In this document: positions 53,707 to 63,580 of the stretch, piece by piece
Layout of the letters: every line of letters starts with the position of its first letter
Numbering within the stretch: position 1 is the first letter of the stretch
Origin: Sceloporus undulatus
Taxonomy: Eukaryota; Chordata; Lepidosauria; Squamata; Phrynosomatidae
Reading direction: 5' to 3'
Length of the DNA: 64,000 bases
NCBI RefSeq assembly: GCF_019175285.1
Contig: NC_056524.1
Span: forward strand, 173,935,563 to 173,999,562
Position numbers and translations under genes: made by a program
The notes under the pieces: model-generated
What the model was told of the DNA's origin: nothing
The model's input: the letters and a program-made list of their open reading frames with translations, nothing else
Databases searched by the model: none

Positions 53707-54053
53707 AATTTAAAAAAATCCAACTGACAATATGCCTCATTTAATGAGAGTTAAGTATTTTAAAAAGTGACAAAACATTGTCGCCATAAACAATATTGCT
53801 TTGTACAAGTTTGCAAGATTTTTTAGACTTTCACACACTTTTTAGACCAAAAGTTTCTTCATTTTTGCTAGACACAGTAATAATCCTGCTAAAGACAATC
53901 TAGAGTCCTACTGCACTTTGAGGAGCTTAATAGCTACTTTAATTTTACATCTCACCACCTCTTCCTGGATGTCTTTTACCCTACATCAGTTGCAATTAAT
54001 TGATGAAAGCATGTATTCCATTGACTTCCCAAAGAGGTTCATGTTTAAATCAG

Positions 54054-57000
54054 TCACTTCACTCTTTTGGGTGCTTCTTTTTTTCCTCCTTTTTTGGATT
54101 TAGTTGCATATTTTGCTTCCATCTGAGCAAGAAAGTCATCCATCTCCTTTTGTCGATTTTTATTTCTGCTCTGTTAAATGGACCAAACACAAGCTGGTTA
54201 AATAAATGCATAAATATTTCACAGGCTTCAACTACAGAAGGCTGGACACTTTTAGTAAAATAATTCAGAAGGCATGATATTTTAACCAATATTTTCAATA
54301 AGCATTTGTAGAACTAATAAACCATATTGCTGTATGAAAAAGATTGTTCAAGGCAAGCGATAAGGGAGGAGAATGCTACTCTTTGTATGCACTGCTGCAG
54401 ACAAAAGGCTTGCTTGCCAGATAACTATAATGAAGGGTTCATAAGCAGTTCAGTAAGACTGCACTGTGTCATTCCGCTATGTACACAAATCCCATTGCCA
54501 CAGTCCAGACTCCATCACCATGTGATGTAAAATTAGGATTATAGTTTGAAGTTGATTATGCTAAATATTATTTGTAATATTGTGAAGTCTTCAGCCAATT
54601 TGGGAGAGCCTTCTATGAATCTTTATGGTCCACTTTTGGACTTTTATCATTATGAACAATTCTATATTATCTGCAATCCTGTTCCCAACTGTTCATATCT
54701 GACTTTGCATCCTTTAAGAAAAAAATAAATTGTACTGGTCCAAATACACAAGGACCACTCCTTCTAGCTGTCAGGCTATCCTGACTTTGAACATTAATGT
54801 TAAATATTAAAATGAATCTTCTGAAGGCTACAAACATAAAATAATGAAAGACTGAAAGCCCCCCCCCCCCGGTCAACAAAGGCAATGGCTTAACTTGCAT
54901 CTTTCTTCAACCTTACTTGAATTAGTGCTTTCAAGTCATCATCTCCTTCACCAAGACCTAGTTCTTCTCTGGATTTTTCTGCTTCTTCAGCTTCTTTCTC
55001 AGCCTGAAACAATAACATAGTTGTTGACATTTTGACTGAATAATTCATCACAGCAGCCAACAGTAGATGTCCCAGGGTTAAAAAGGCTGATACTGTTTGC
55101 TTGCCTTCATATAGATTCTACAGTTTGCATTAAATTATGATCACACTCTCCATGCCATGCATTTTAAAAAAATGAAACTACAGCATGGCATTCCAGAAAT
55201 ACTCATCTGAGAATTAACAACTATAATGGGTTAGGAGATTGTTCCCCTAACAGTATTTTGAATTTGGTAGGTTTACACAAGCTGTACAAGAAATAAAGTC
55301 CAAAGTGTGTATTTATCATAGTCTCTTTGTTAAGCTACTGGAGTGGAGAGAAGAAGGGAGCCCATAATGAAATCCATAATCTCCATCCCTGATGTGATGT
55401 CACATCATGCTTCCTCCCTTGTCTTTGCCTTCTAAAAAACAGTAGTTAATAAGGTCACAGCACAAAAGCTAAGGGGTCTTGACTCAATCAGATCTACTTC
55501 AAACCCTAAAGGATGTTATATTTACAAAAGAATGGACATACAATCTGAAATGGAACATATATTAAACTAGGAGTGTGTAACTTCAATGGGTCTAGCCACC
55601 AGTTTTCTGGGAAACCATGTGGACTGCCAAAACAATTAAAAACAAAACCAGAGTACCAAAAGCCAGAAATCCAGTTCCTGTTTTGAAAAACTGGCATTTT
55701 GTGATGTTAAACAATTGGGACAGACAATTCACCTTTTTTTTGTCAGAAAAAGTAGTCTGACAGCATCTGAAGGCTGGTGGGGGGGAGCTCTGGTGGGACT
55801 GCCTTTTGCACCTATTGTGCACGGGTTAAACAGACCATAACATATCTAGAATTGTATATAATGTCAGGCATTCTAAATTTTGCAAATAAAATCCTATTGC
55901 AAGAAAGCATACCCTCCTTTTTCTTGCATTTATCTTCTGCTTAGACTCTTTCACAAAGGCTTTATATGATGAAAGTTCCCCCAAGTCAATGGCATGTTGG
56001 ATAATCTTTCTTATTCTAGGCTCATCTGTATATTCAGCACACAGCACGGATTCCATAATTTTATCCATATCGCCTTTAAAGTCCTCATATGCTGCTTTAA
56101 TGTCATCCAGTTCTTCTGCGGAATCTTTGTACTTCTTTTCAAAGTCTTCAATATCTTTTACAGTTATCTATTTGATTAAAAAGAAAAAAATATATTTCAT
56201 GAACTTTCCCCCCAGTTTAAATTTTCTTATATGGACATCTAGTTTCCATCCTTAATTCATATTTATTTAAATGTTTACTGTCTCTGTAATTTGCATTCAG
56301 CTCTACTGAGTCATTATGGAAGAATTAAGAAAATGCTCTGTCACAAAGTTAAAAAGCAGAACATGAATGAGCAAAACTGACAAATTTAACTGACAAGATG
56401 GAAGCTCTTGGAAAGGATGAGACTTCATCAATGTATTGAAGAGCTGTCACTCTATATGTACTATAAAGAACAGAATGGGACTTATTTATACAAGTGCACT
56501 GAACAAGTTTCATCAGGAAGAAAAAGTTGTACACTGAAGTACTTTTTATGTGTGAGAAAACAGCACCACAGGATTTACATTTTCCAAAGGGAAGGCTCTA
56601 CTAAACTGCTGCAGGAAAAACAGCCAAGTGTCCTGCAGCATCTAAAGACCAACAAATGCATTACATTTTATGAAGACTCATATTTTGCAAAAGCTTTAGA
56701 AAACTGTTGGTTTAATCACTCCAAGCATGGCACAAGGACCCTCTGACCTAATCCTACAAAATCAAAGACAACCTACTTTTTTGAAGAGCAGCCTCCAGTA
56801 CTCTTCCCAATCACGATCCTGGGTTAGCACGCTTGACTCCTCATCCACAATCCCTTGCTCATCATATAGAGCCCGCTGCTCCTTGTCACTCAGCACTGCA
56901 TACACCTTCCCTAAGATCTGAGAGGAGACAAAACAAAAGGCATTCTAACCATCCACTAAGAAACAACCACCCACCCACCTATTCTCTCTGACAGACTAGT

Positions 57001-60000
57001 AGGGCAAAGTGGTTTGAGTGTTGGACTACGCCTTCGGAGACCAGGGTTCAAGTTCCCAGCTTGGCCATGGATCCCACTGGTTGACTTTGGGCAAGTCACA
57101 TCCAATGGCAAACTTCCTCTGAACAATTCTTGCCAAGAAACCTCATGATAGGTTTGTCTTAGGTTCGCTGTAAGTTGGAAACGAGTTGAAGGTACACAAC
57201 ACACACACCACTATATTATCAGCTTCATTCCCTCAAATATCCATCCCAAGCAGTTTGAATGCTTGTCAGTTTGGAAACAAAATAAGACTACCCAAAATAA
57301 GGCAGTTTTGTCTACATATGTTAGGGGTTCCCTAGGGAAGCAATTTACCATTCGAAATAAAGCCTTGAATCTTAAGACCCCAAATAACACAGGAACTGGA
57401 AAAATGTTATTTTAGTCAAAAACATTTGAAGGACCAAAGGTCCCCAACACTTGGTTTAAAATTAGTGGACTGGGCGATTCTGACTAGGCTCACCCTAAAT
57501 TTCACCCCTGTGATCTAGTGCTTCAAGGCACTGCAGTTGCCTTATGGAGGTTCCTAATGGAGAGGATAATGATGATGATTACTTGATTTATATTTTTCTC
57601 CATGTGAGCTCAGAATCGGTAGTGTCTCTGTCCTCTTATCTTTCCTGAGTACTATAGTATGTGAAGAGCAGAAAGCTTTAACCAGCCATAGGACCAAATG
57701 AGTGTGGGGATGCTGTAGGTTGGAAACAACTTGAAGGCATGTAACAACAACAACAACATCAAAAGGGTCTGTAGGGAGAGGGACTTAGCCCAGCAAGGGC
57801 CTACGAACTTCCAGGACTGACACCATGGCTCCTCGTCCTCCAAACTGAATAAGACCCAGAGCAAGAGGTGTATTTGGAAGAGGCTGAGGGTACTTGGAAA
57901 CATTCTGTTGCAGACCAGTGCTACTCAGTGTGGTAGTCCATGGACCAGTACTGGTCTGAAAATTAATAGCTACTAGTCTGTGGCATGTTTCCTAGAAAGA
58001 AAGAGCTGTCACCAATAGCCACAAATATGGTACTGGTGCCTGGCATGTCGGAAAAAGTAAAATTGCCAGTTTCCTGCATCAGACAGCTTGAGAAGTACTG
58101 TTGTAAACTACATTCCTGTTATTTTCAATCCAGCCTCTTCCAAGGAGCTTCATGGTCCTATACAAGCAGAAGTCTAGTTATTGGGTAGAGGTAAAGGTAA
58201 AGGTATTCCCTGTTGACAAGGTTGTTAAGTTGTGTTGGGTTGTAGGGAGCGGTACTCATCTCCATTACGAAGCCAAAGAGCCAGCATTGTCAGAGGCTAC
58301 TCTGTGATCATGTGGCCAGCATGATTGCACAGAATGCTGTTTACATTCCCACTGGAGTGGTATCTATTTATCTACCTGCATTTACATGCTTTCGGACTGC
58401 TAGATTGGCAGAAGCTGGGACTAATGACAGGAGCTCACCCCATCAAGGGGCACCTGGGCCTCAAACTGCCAACCTGCTGATCTTGCATCCAACAGAGTCA
58501 GCATCTTAACCACTTGAGCCACTGCGTCCCATTCAGATTTGCCATTCAGGTTATTGGGTGGGGAACACAAATGGGCATTGCCGCCAATAAGAATTCTGTC
58601 CTCCAAATGCAATTTCCTTTCAGTCCCCAATTTTTGAGCATTGCAGATACAGAGAGAGCATGGTGTAATGGTTTGAGCACTGGGCTGCAACTATGGAGAC
58701 CAGGGTTCGATTCCTGGCTCTGTCATGGAACCCCACTGGGTGACCTTTGGAAGTCACACTCTCTCAGCCTGAAGGGAAGGTGATGGCAACCCCCCCTCTG
58801 AACAAATCTTGCCAGGAAAACCCCACCTTAAGAGTCACAATAAGTCAGAAACAGACTTGAAAGTACACCACCACCATCACAACTAAGTATTGTACTTTAA
58901 GTACAGTGGAGGACCAGTGTTGGTTTAGTGGTTTGAGTATTGGACTAGGACACTGGTTAGATTACCACACAGGAGCCCTGGTAGTGCAGTGGTTAAATGC
59001 CTGTCCTGCAGCCACTCACAAACCACAAGGTTGTGAGTTCAATAACAGCCAGGGGTTTCAAGGTCTGCTCAGGTGTGCATCCTTCTGAGGTCGCTAAAAT
59101 GAGTACCAGCTTGTTGGGGGCAATTAACTTACACACTGTAAACTGCTTAGGGAGTGCTTAAGTGTGCTGATAAGCGGTATAGAAATGTACTTGCTATTGC
59201 TATATACTAATACTTGTTGTTGTTGTTGTTATCATTCTGTTTATTTATATCCTACCTTTCTCCCAGTACAGGGACTCAAGGCAGCTAACCAATTTAAAAC
59301 AGTATCAAACATTAAAAATACAAAGTTTAGAAAAACAATTAAACAATTCAAACAATTAAAAAACACAACCTTATTACAACCTAAACATTTAAAACTTTTT
59401 ACAACAAAAACAAAAACAGCATTCATATCAGTATGAGAAGAAGGCACTACACACTCTTATAGTGCTGCTATTCTACTTTAACTGCTCTGCCTCCAGTTGC
59501 ATTCTGGGATTTGCAGTTTAAGGGGGGCATTTAGAATTCTCAGCCAGATACTTCTTAGGCCTCACCGAACTACAAACCCCAGAATGCAACAGGGGAAGGC
59601 AGCCAGAGCAGTCAAAGTGGAATAGCAGCACTATAAGAGTGTGTAGTGACTCCTTCGCATACTGATATGGGTGTTTTTTGTTTTAAAAATGTTTTAATGT
59701 TTAAATTGTAACTATGTTGTGTTTTTAAAATTGTTTTAGTTGTTCAGTTTTTTAAACTATGTATTTTTAATGCTTTTATACTGTTTTAACTCTTAGGCTG
59801 TTTTAAATTTGTTAGCTGCCTCGAGTCACACTCTTTCGGCCTCAGAGGAAAGCAGCAGCAAACCACAATGTGGTTGTGATGAGAGACCAGGGTTTGAATC
59901 CTTGCTCTGCTGCGGAAACCCACTGGGTGGCCTTGGGCAAGTCACACTCTCTCAGCCTCAGAGGGTGGCCAAGGAAACTCGTGGTGGGAAAGGACTTGAA

Positions 60001-60453
60001 GGCACACAACAACAACACAACACCACAACCTCAACAGCACAACACAAACACAACACAAACACAACCACCACAACAGCCCAAAGCCCCCTCTAGTCCCCTT
60101 CCCTCCTTTCCTTCTGGAGCAGTGGTTCTCAACCTTTGGGCCTCCAGGCGTTTAGGACTCCAATTCCCAGAAGCCCCAGCCATTGCGCTCATTGTTCGGG
60201 AATTCTGGGAGTTGAAGTCTCAAGAGGCCCAAAGGCTGGGAACCCCTGTGTCCCGGGGTCCCTTGGTAGGTACCTGGAAGCGGGCGGTGGCCTCCTCCTT
60301 AAGTCCGGGCTCTGCGCGGTCCGGGTGGAGCCGGAGGGAGGCCTTGCGGTAGCCGCGCCGGATCTCCTCGGCCGAGGCCCCGCGCCGCACCCCCAGCGCC
60401 TGGTAGAGGTCTCCGGCCCCCAGGGAGGCCCGGCACTCCTCCAGCAGCCCCAT
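54054..60453 (-). CDS. DNAJC9: DNAJC9, J-domain histone H3-H4 co-chaperone (complete coding sequence)
   Basis: Five coding exons: 60453-60274, 56917-56777, 56167-55913, 55003-54917, 54170-54054. All junctions are phase 0, giving 780 nt and 259 aa; human DNAJC9 is 260. The J domain spans about residues 14-82, with [20 protein letters not shown] and the HPD triad at residues 43-45, and continues in exon 2 as [19 protein letters not shown]. The middle ([21 protein letters not shown]-type [24 protein letters not shown]) is the family-specific histone-binding part. The C-terminus is charged and coiled ([20 protein letters not shown]). Family knowledge: it binds H3-H4 and recruits HSP70 through the J domain in the nucleus. 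Exon 1 and its promoter are GC-rich. Intron 1 (about 3.36 kb) is mostly mobile DNA. Confidence 0.97.
56610..56700. mobile_element. Degraded retroposon fragment
   Basis: The run gtcctgcagcatctaaagac, caacaaatgcatta resembles the start of the repeat at 5710-5875 (cttgtagcacctttgagact consensus). It lies in a DNAJC9 intron. Confidence 0.35.
56998..57212 (+). mobile_element. tRNA-derived SINE with ACA tail
   Basis: A-box region aaagtggtttgagtgttgga, B-box region accagggttcaagttcc, body ggcaagtcacatcc and ttgccaagaaacctcatgat, tail ttgaaggtacacaacacac. Confidence 0.75.
57916..58100. mobile_element. hAT-like MITE with imperfect 8-bp duplication
   Basis: Ends cagtgctactcagtgtgg and gcttgagaagtactg. 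The flanking octamers ttgcagac and ttgtaaac agree at 6 of 8 positions. It lies in DNAJC9 intron 1. Confidence 0.6.
58189..58530 (-). mobile_element. tRNA-derived squamate SINE, full length, reverse
   Basis: Starts aggtaaaggtaaaggtattc and ends ttaaccacttgagccactgc. Closely similar to 49705-50043. Confidence 0.85.
58645..58890 (+). mobile_element. tRNA-derived SINE with ACA tail, full length
   Basis: A-box region gtaatggtttgagcactggg, B-box region accagggttcgattcctgg, body actgggtgacctttgg and tcacactctctcagcctg, tail gacttgaaagtacaccacca. Confidence 0.8.
58908..58972 (+). mobile_element. 5' end of another ACA-tail SINE, interrupted by the Sauria SINE
   Basis: The run ggtttagtggtttgagtatt, ggactagg is the tRNA-like head of the preceding SINE family. 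It stops where the Sauria-type SINE starts. Confidence 0.5.
58974..59212 (+). mobile_element. Sauria-type SINE
   Basis: Head gccctggtagtgcagtggtt, aaatgcctgtcctgcagc. B-box region aaggttgtgagttcaataac. Body gcatccttctgaggtcgcta, aaatgagtaccagcttgttg. Tail gataagcggtatagaaatgt, acttgctattgctat. It strongly indicates a squamate. Confidence 0.88.
59271..59829. repeat. 559-bp palindrome (nested foldback) in DNAJC9 intron 1
   Basis: The left arm begins gggactcaaggcagctaacc and the right arm ends ttgttagctgcctcgagtca. Arms are about 270 bp, imperfect, AT-rich outside and sharper inside. The inner ends catatcagtatg and catactgatatg are exact complements, and ctacacactcttatagtgct pairs with agcactataagagtgtgtag. 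Confidence 0.8.
59823..60020 (+). mobile_element. ACA-tail SINE pieces
   Basis: A fragment gtcacactctttcggcctca is followed by a second copy from gagaccagggtttgaatcct to gacttgaaggcacacaac and an ACA-rich tail. Confidence 0.65.
60120..60249. mobile_element. hAT-type palindromic MITE beside DNAJC9 exon 1
   Basis: Ends cagtggttctcaacctttgg and ccaaaggctgggaacccctg are imperfect inverted repeats. The inner pair is aattcccagaagcc and gggaattctgggag. It ends 24 bases before the exon 1 donor. Confidence 0.75.
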
Positions 60454-60545
60454 CGCTTTTCCCGCCAGCACGCTTTACGGCCGCCCCGTCGCAAAGATGT
60501 CGCAATTCACACTCAAGAGGCCCCTCTCTTTATGACCTCAGATAG
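60454..60545 (-). promoter_or_regulatory. DNAJC9 5' UTR and proximal promoter
   Basis: GC-rich sequence immediately upstream of the ATG at 60453 (gcgttttacggccgcc-type composition), ending in ordinary sequence at about 60540. No TATA box is seen. The transcription start is not determined. Confidence 0.5.
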
Positions 60546-61965
60546 AAAAGGAGTGGCCCCTCCCTCCCCTCACACACACACACACACACAGCGCTCCCAA
60601 TACTCTTGTTGCTGTGTGTGCCTTCAAGGCCTTTCCTCAAACCTATCATTCATGGGGTTTTCTTGGCGAGTTAGAACAGCCCTCCCCAAACTGTGCCCTT
60701 TAAGGGGTTTTGGACTTCAGCTCCCAGAATCCCAAGCAGTTGTAGTATTGGTATACCATCCAGTGAGAATCACTCATTATGATTTTAAGGAAAAGCAAAA
60801 AACAAAGCAAAACAAAACAAAAAAAACCTTGAGTCTTAAGTAATGCTTGTCAAGCGGAAGGGGATCTGTGTATGCAAAGATAGCCTGGATGTTATATATG
60901 GGGTCCTACTATATAGTCCTGCAATGCTTCCAATATTTCTGTTATCGAAAATAAAACCTCAGCGTTCGTTGTTGTTTATTTTTTTTTCTTAACTTGTTAA
61001 ACAATGAATTTTTGTGGGAACCTTGCTTTTCTTTGTCTTTCTCAGACATATCTGCAGCTTGCAGAGGATGATAAAATCGTTATGAAATGAAATGAGTCAT
61101 GTGGAAGAGCATATGCAGAATTGGGCGTGAAGACCTTATCCGTTTAAAACAGAAGGACACCGGCCGAAAGAAAGGGAACTGCAAACAAAGCTTCCAAAGC
61201 AGGGCTACGACAGTAAAGAAAAAGTCTTTGGGAAACAAAGTTGTCTCACCTGAAACAAAGGGGAAAAAGCGAAGGCAAAGCAGTCTGAGGATAAGTTAGA
61301 AAATTGCTTCTCCCTTTGGATTGCAAGAAGCTGGATCATGTATTTGTGGGACATCCCTAAGGTTTTATTTTTGTTGACGTGTCCCGCTATTGGAATAAAT
61401 CAGCTTGTGAAAAATTTAAGGAATAGCTTGATCATGGGAGAGAAAGTGCTTTCTCCATAAATGTGTAAATAATATTTCTCTTATAAGTTAAAAACCTTTC
61501 TTGTTAAAGGATGATTGTATAATATCATATCTTACCGTTTACTAGGAATCAAAATTGAACGTGGGCTGCAAGTCAGGTGTGTAAAATATGTGTATCACTG
61601 GAGAAAGCATATATAAGCCTTGTAATTAAACTACTGACCTACAAATTTTCAATGGTATTTTTCATCCCCATTTTTATATGTGTCAACAGTGCGTACTATT
61701 TATACAGCATTATGGGAATAAAGTAGCAAGTTTGTTTTTTTACAATTTAGTTTCCTCATTTTATTCAAATCTAAAAATGCAGAGGAATTCCTGAGCTGTT
61801 CCTTCTGGCAGTGGGGTGTTTACACTCAGTCTGCTTCCATTTTCCCTAGAAGACAATGGACCACTAATTAGCAGACACAAATCCTCCCTGCATACCCTCC
61901 CACCCTGAGGCCTTGCCATTGAACAACATGGAAATCACTCCTCCTACACAGGGTCACACTGTGGT
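60546..61965. other. Intergenic flank of DNAJC9
   Basis: Contains a (CA)n run at 60573-60590, an ACA-type SINE tail in reverse at about 60607-60680 (gtgtgtgccttcaaggcc), and a hAT-MITE half at 60681-60745 (ctgtgccctttaaggggttt). The rest shows no gene or recognised repeat. MRPS16, next to DNAJC9 in human, was not found. Confidence 0.5.
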
Positions 61966-61995
61966 TGTGTATGTGTGTGTGTGTGTGTGTGTGTT

Positions 61996-62031
<36 letters not shown>
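61966..62031. repeat. (TG)n(TA)n compound microsatellite
   Basis: A TG run followed directly by a TA run. Confidence 0.95.
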
Positions 62032-62033
<2 letters not shown>

Positions 62034-62039
62034 GCACCA

Positions 62040-62155
62040 CACGCACCCCACTCTCTTCCATGCCAGCATTCCCTGAAGATGCCTGCCACAGATGCCGGCA
62101 AAAACGTCAGGAATAAAACTCTCCTAGAACAAGGCCACATAGCCCAAAAAACCCC
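62040..62155 (+). mobile_element. Penelope-like retroelement end with degraded hammerhead motif
   Basis: Shows ccctgaagatgcctgccaca gatgccggc, aaacgtcaggaataaaact and ctagaacaaggccacatagc. The layout CTGAAGA, a GC-rich stem, (G)AAA, CGTC is that of the hammerhead ribozymes known from Penelope-like elements. CTGAAGA lies at 62073-62079; the second core is altered, with its G lost and one extra A. Confidence 0.6.
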
Positions 62156-62224
62156 ACAAAAATCTTCAGGAGAACTTTCTGACTTGTTCAGCAGTGGCAT
62201 ATGCTGCCTTGGCATTTGATGGGC

Positions 62225-62345
62225 TCCTTGTCGTTGGGGTTTTTAAACAGAGTCTGGATGGCATCTCTTGGGAATGCTTTGAAAGTGTATTCCTGCATGG
62301 CAGAATGGGGTTGGACTGGGTGGCCCTCAGGGTCTTTTCCTGTCA
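62225..62345 (+). mobile_element. CR1 LINE 3' end fragment
   Basis: The run aaacagagtctggatggcat, then gcatggcagaatggggttgg and actgggtggccctcaggg, matches the 3' end of the CR1 copy at 29900-30435. Confidence 0.65.
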
Positions 62346-62370
62346 TTCTGGGCTGTACAGTGGCCTATTA

Positions 62371-62769
62371 CAAAGACTGCCAGCTTCATTTTAGGGTTCT
62401 CATAAGTCCAAAATGGCCTTTTAGTTCTCTTCCAGCCCTGTGACTCTAGGATGCTCTAATTCAGTGGTTCCCAAAACTGTGCCCTTTAAGAAAATTGTGG
62501 ACTTTCATCTCCAGAAGCCTCTGCATGTGGTCAACTNNNNNNNNNNNNNNNNNNNNNNNNNCCCTTTAAGGGGTTTTGGACTTCAGCTCCCAGAATCCCA
62601 AGCAGTTGACCAACATGGCAGAGGCTTCTGGGAGATGAAGTCCACAATTTCTTAAAGGGCACAGTTTGGGAACCAGTGAATTAGAGCATCCTAGAGTCAC
62701 AGGGCTGGAAGAGAACTCAAAGGCCATTTTGGACTTATGAGAACCCTAAAATGAAGCTGGCAGCCTTTG
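62371..62769. repeat. Inverted repeat surrounding an assembly gap
   Basis: The left arm 62371-62536 is the reverse complement of sequence ending at 62769. It includes a hAT-type MITE (ends cagtggttcccaaa at 62464 and tttgggaaccagtg before 62678) and about 90 bp of outer flank. The arms differ mainly by single-base length changes. Confidence 0.85.
62537..62561. other. Assembly gap of 25 N
   Basis: Run of unknown bases; its true size is not known. Confidence 1.
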
Positions 62770-63580
62770 TTTTTTGGATTGTATTAAGTTTATACCATTT
62801 TTGCTTAAAGTTTACTGAAAGTCCTTCTAATTTTTCCCACTTATAAAATATCTTCTTTTTACTCAATTGTGTTGTTAAGAATTTATAATCTTCCCGTTTC
62901 CTCAAAATTCTTTTGGGCACATCTTTATAGATTTTGACTTGTTTACCTTCAATAATCAAATCTTTTTGATAGCTTTGAAATAACACATCATCCCGAGCTT
63001 TTTTCCTCACAAAATAAACTACCGTGTCCCTGGATATATTTTGCTCCCTCGCGAATGTGGAGTTCACTCTAAATGTTTTATTGATTTCCCAAAGATATTC
63101 CATTTTTGGGATTTCCATGTAGTCTGCTAAAGTAGTTACAACATAATCATATAAATCTTCGTTTTTAAGTTCTTTCAGTCCGCGGATTTTTAGACAGTTT
63201 TCTCTATGCTTTTGATCTTCCAGAGCTTTTTGGTCCAAATCTCTCTCGTGTTGCAAATCCAGCTTAGTTGTAGCTTCCTCCAATTTTTTAGATTTGACTT
63301 CTAAGTCTTTAATCTTTGATTTAGCTTGGTTGACATCCTTTTTAACTTCCTCCAAAGACTGAGAGATTTTCTTAACTTCTGATTTAAAGTCTTGTTTTAA
63401 ATCTGTCCTCAGACTTTTTATTTCCTGTTGTAGATTCGTCTGCATACTTTCCATTTTTGCATTTATTTTACGTATTTCTTCTAATAATGATGAGCTATGC
63501 TCCATTGAGGTTGAGGATCTCCTCTGCAATTGCTGTGCTTGTGCAGCTGCAGCAGCAGCTTTTTTAGCAGCTGTAGCCAT
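62770..63580 (-). pseudogene. L1 ORF1, second L1 lineage, 3' end missing
   Basis: On the minus strand, ATG at 63580 opens a protein of about 270 native residues starting MATAAKKAAAAAAQAQQLQ. It has a long coiled coil (roughly residues 20-125), RENCLKIRGLKELKNEDLY, RDTVVYFVRKKARDDV and VPKRILRKREDYKFL. It lines up with the ORF1 at 19179-20072 along its length but differs at most positions, so it is another L1 family. Reading past about 62770 enters the inverted repeat, so the C-terminus and all of ORF2 are absent here. Sequence 63581-64000 is probably its 5' UTR, continuing past the window. Confidence 0.85.

Noticed and set aside
58970-59060. Possible host tRNA gene from the A/B-box-like pair
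   Set aside because: It is the tRNA-like head of a Sauria SINE, with a SINE body and tail and no tRNA fold.
59997-60075. Short repeated ACAAC units as a possible CRISPR-like or satellite array
   Set aside because: It is the ACA-rich SINE tail, with no spacer structure.
60136-60843. 235-codon plus-strand ORF antisense to DNAJC9 exon 1
   Set aside because: Shadow of the GC-rich DNAJC9 first exon continuing into SINE and MITE sequence. No recognisable protein.
61099-61299. 66-codon lysine-rich ORF as a possible MRPS16 or other small gene
   Set aside because: No match to the MRPS16 sequence I know, no splice structure, and ordinary intergenic composition.
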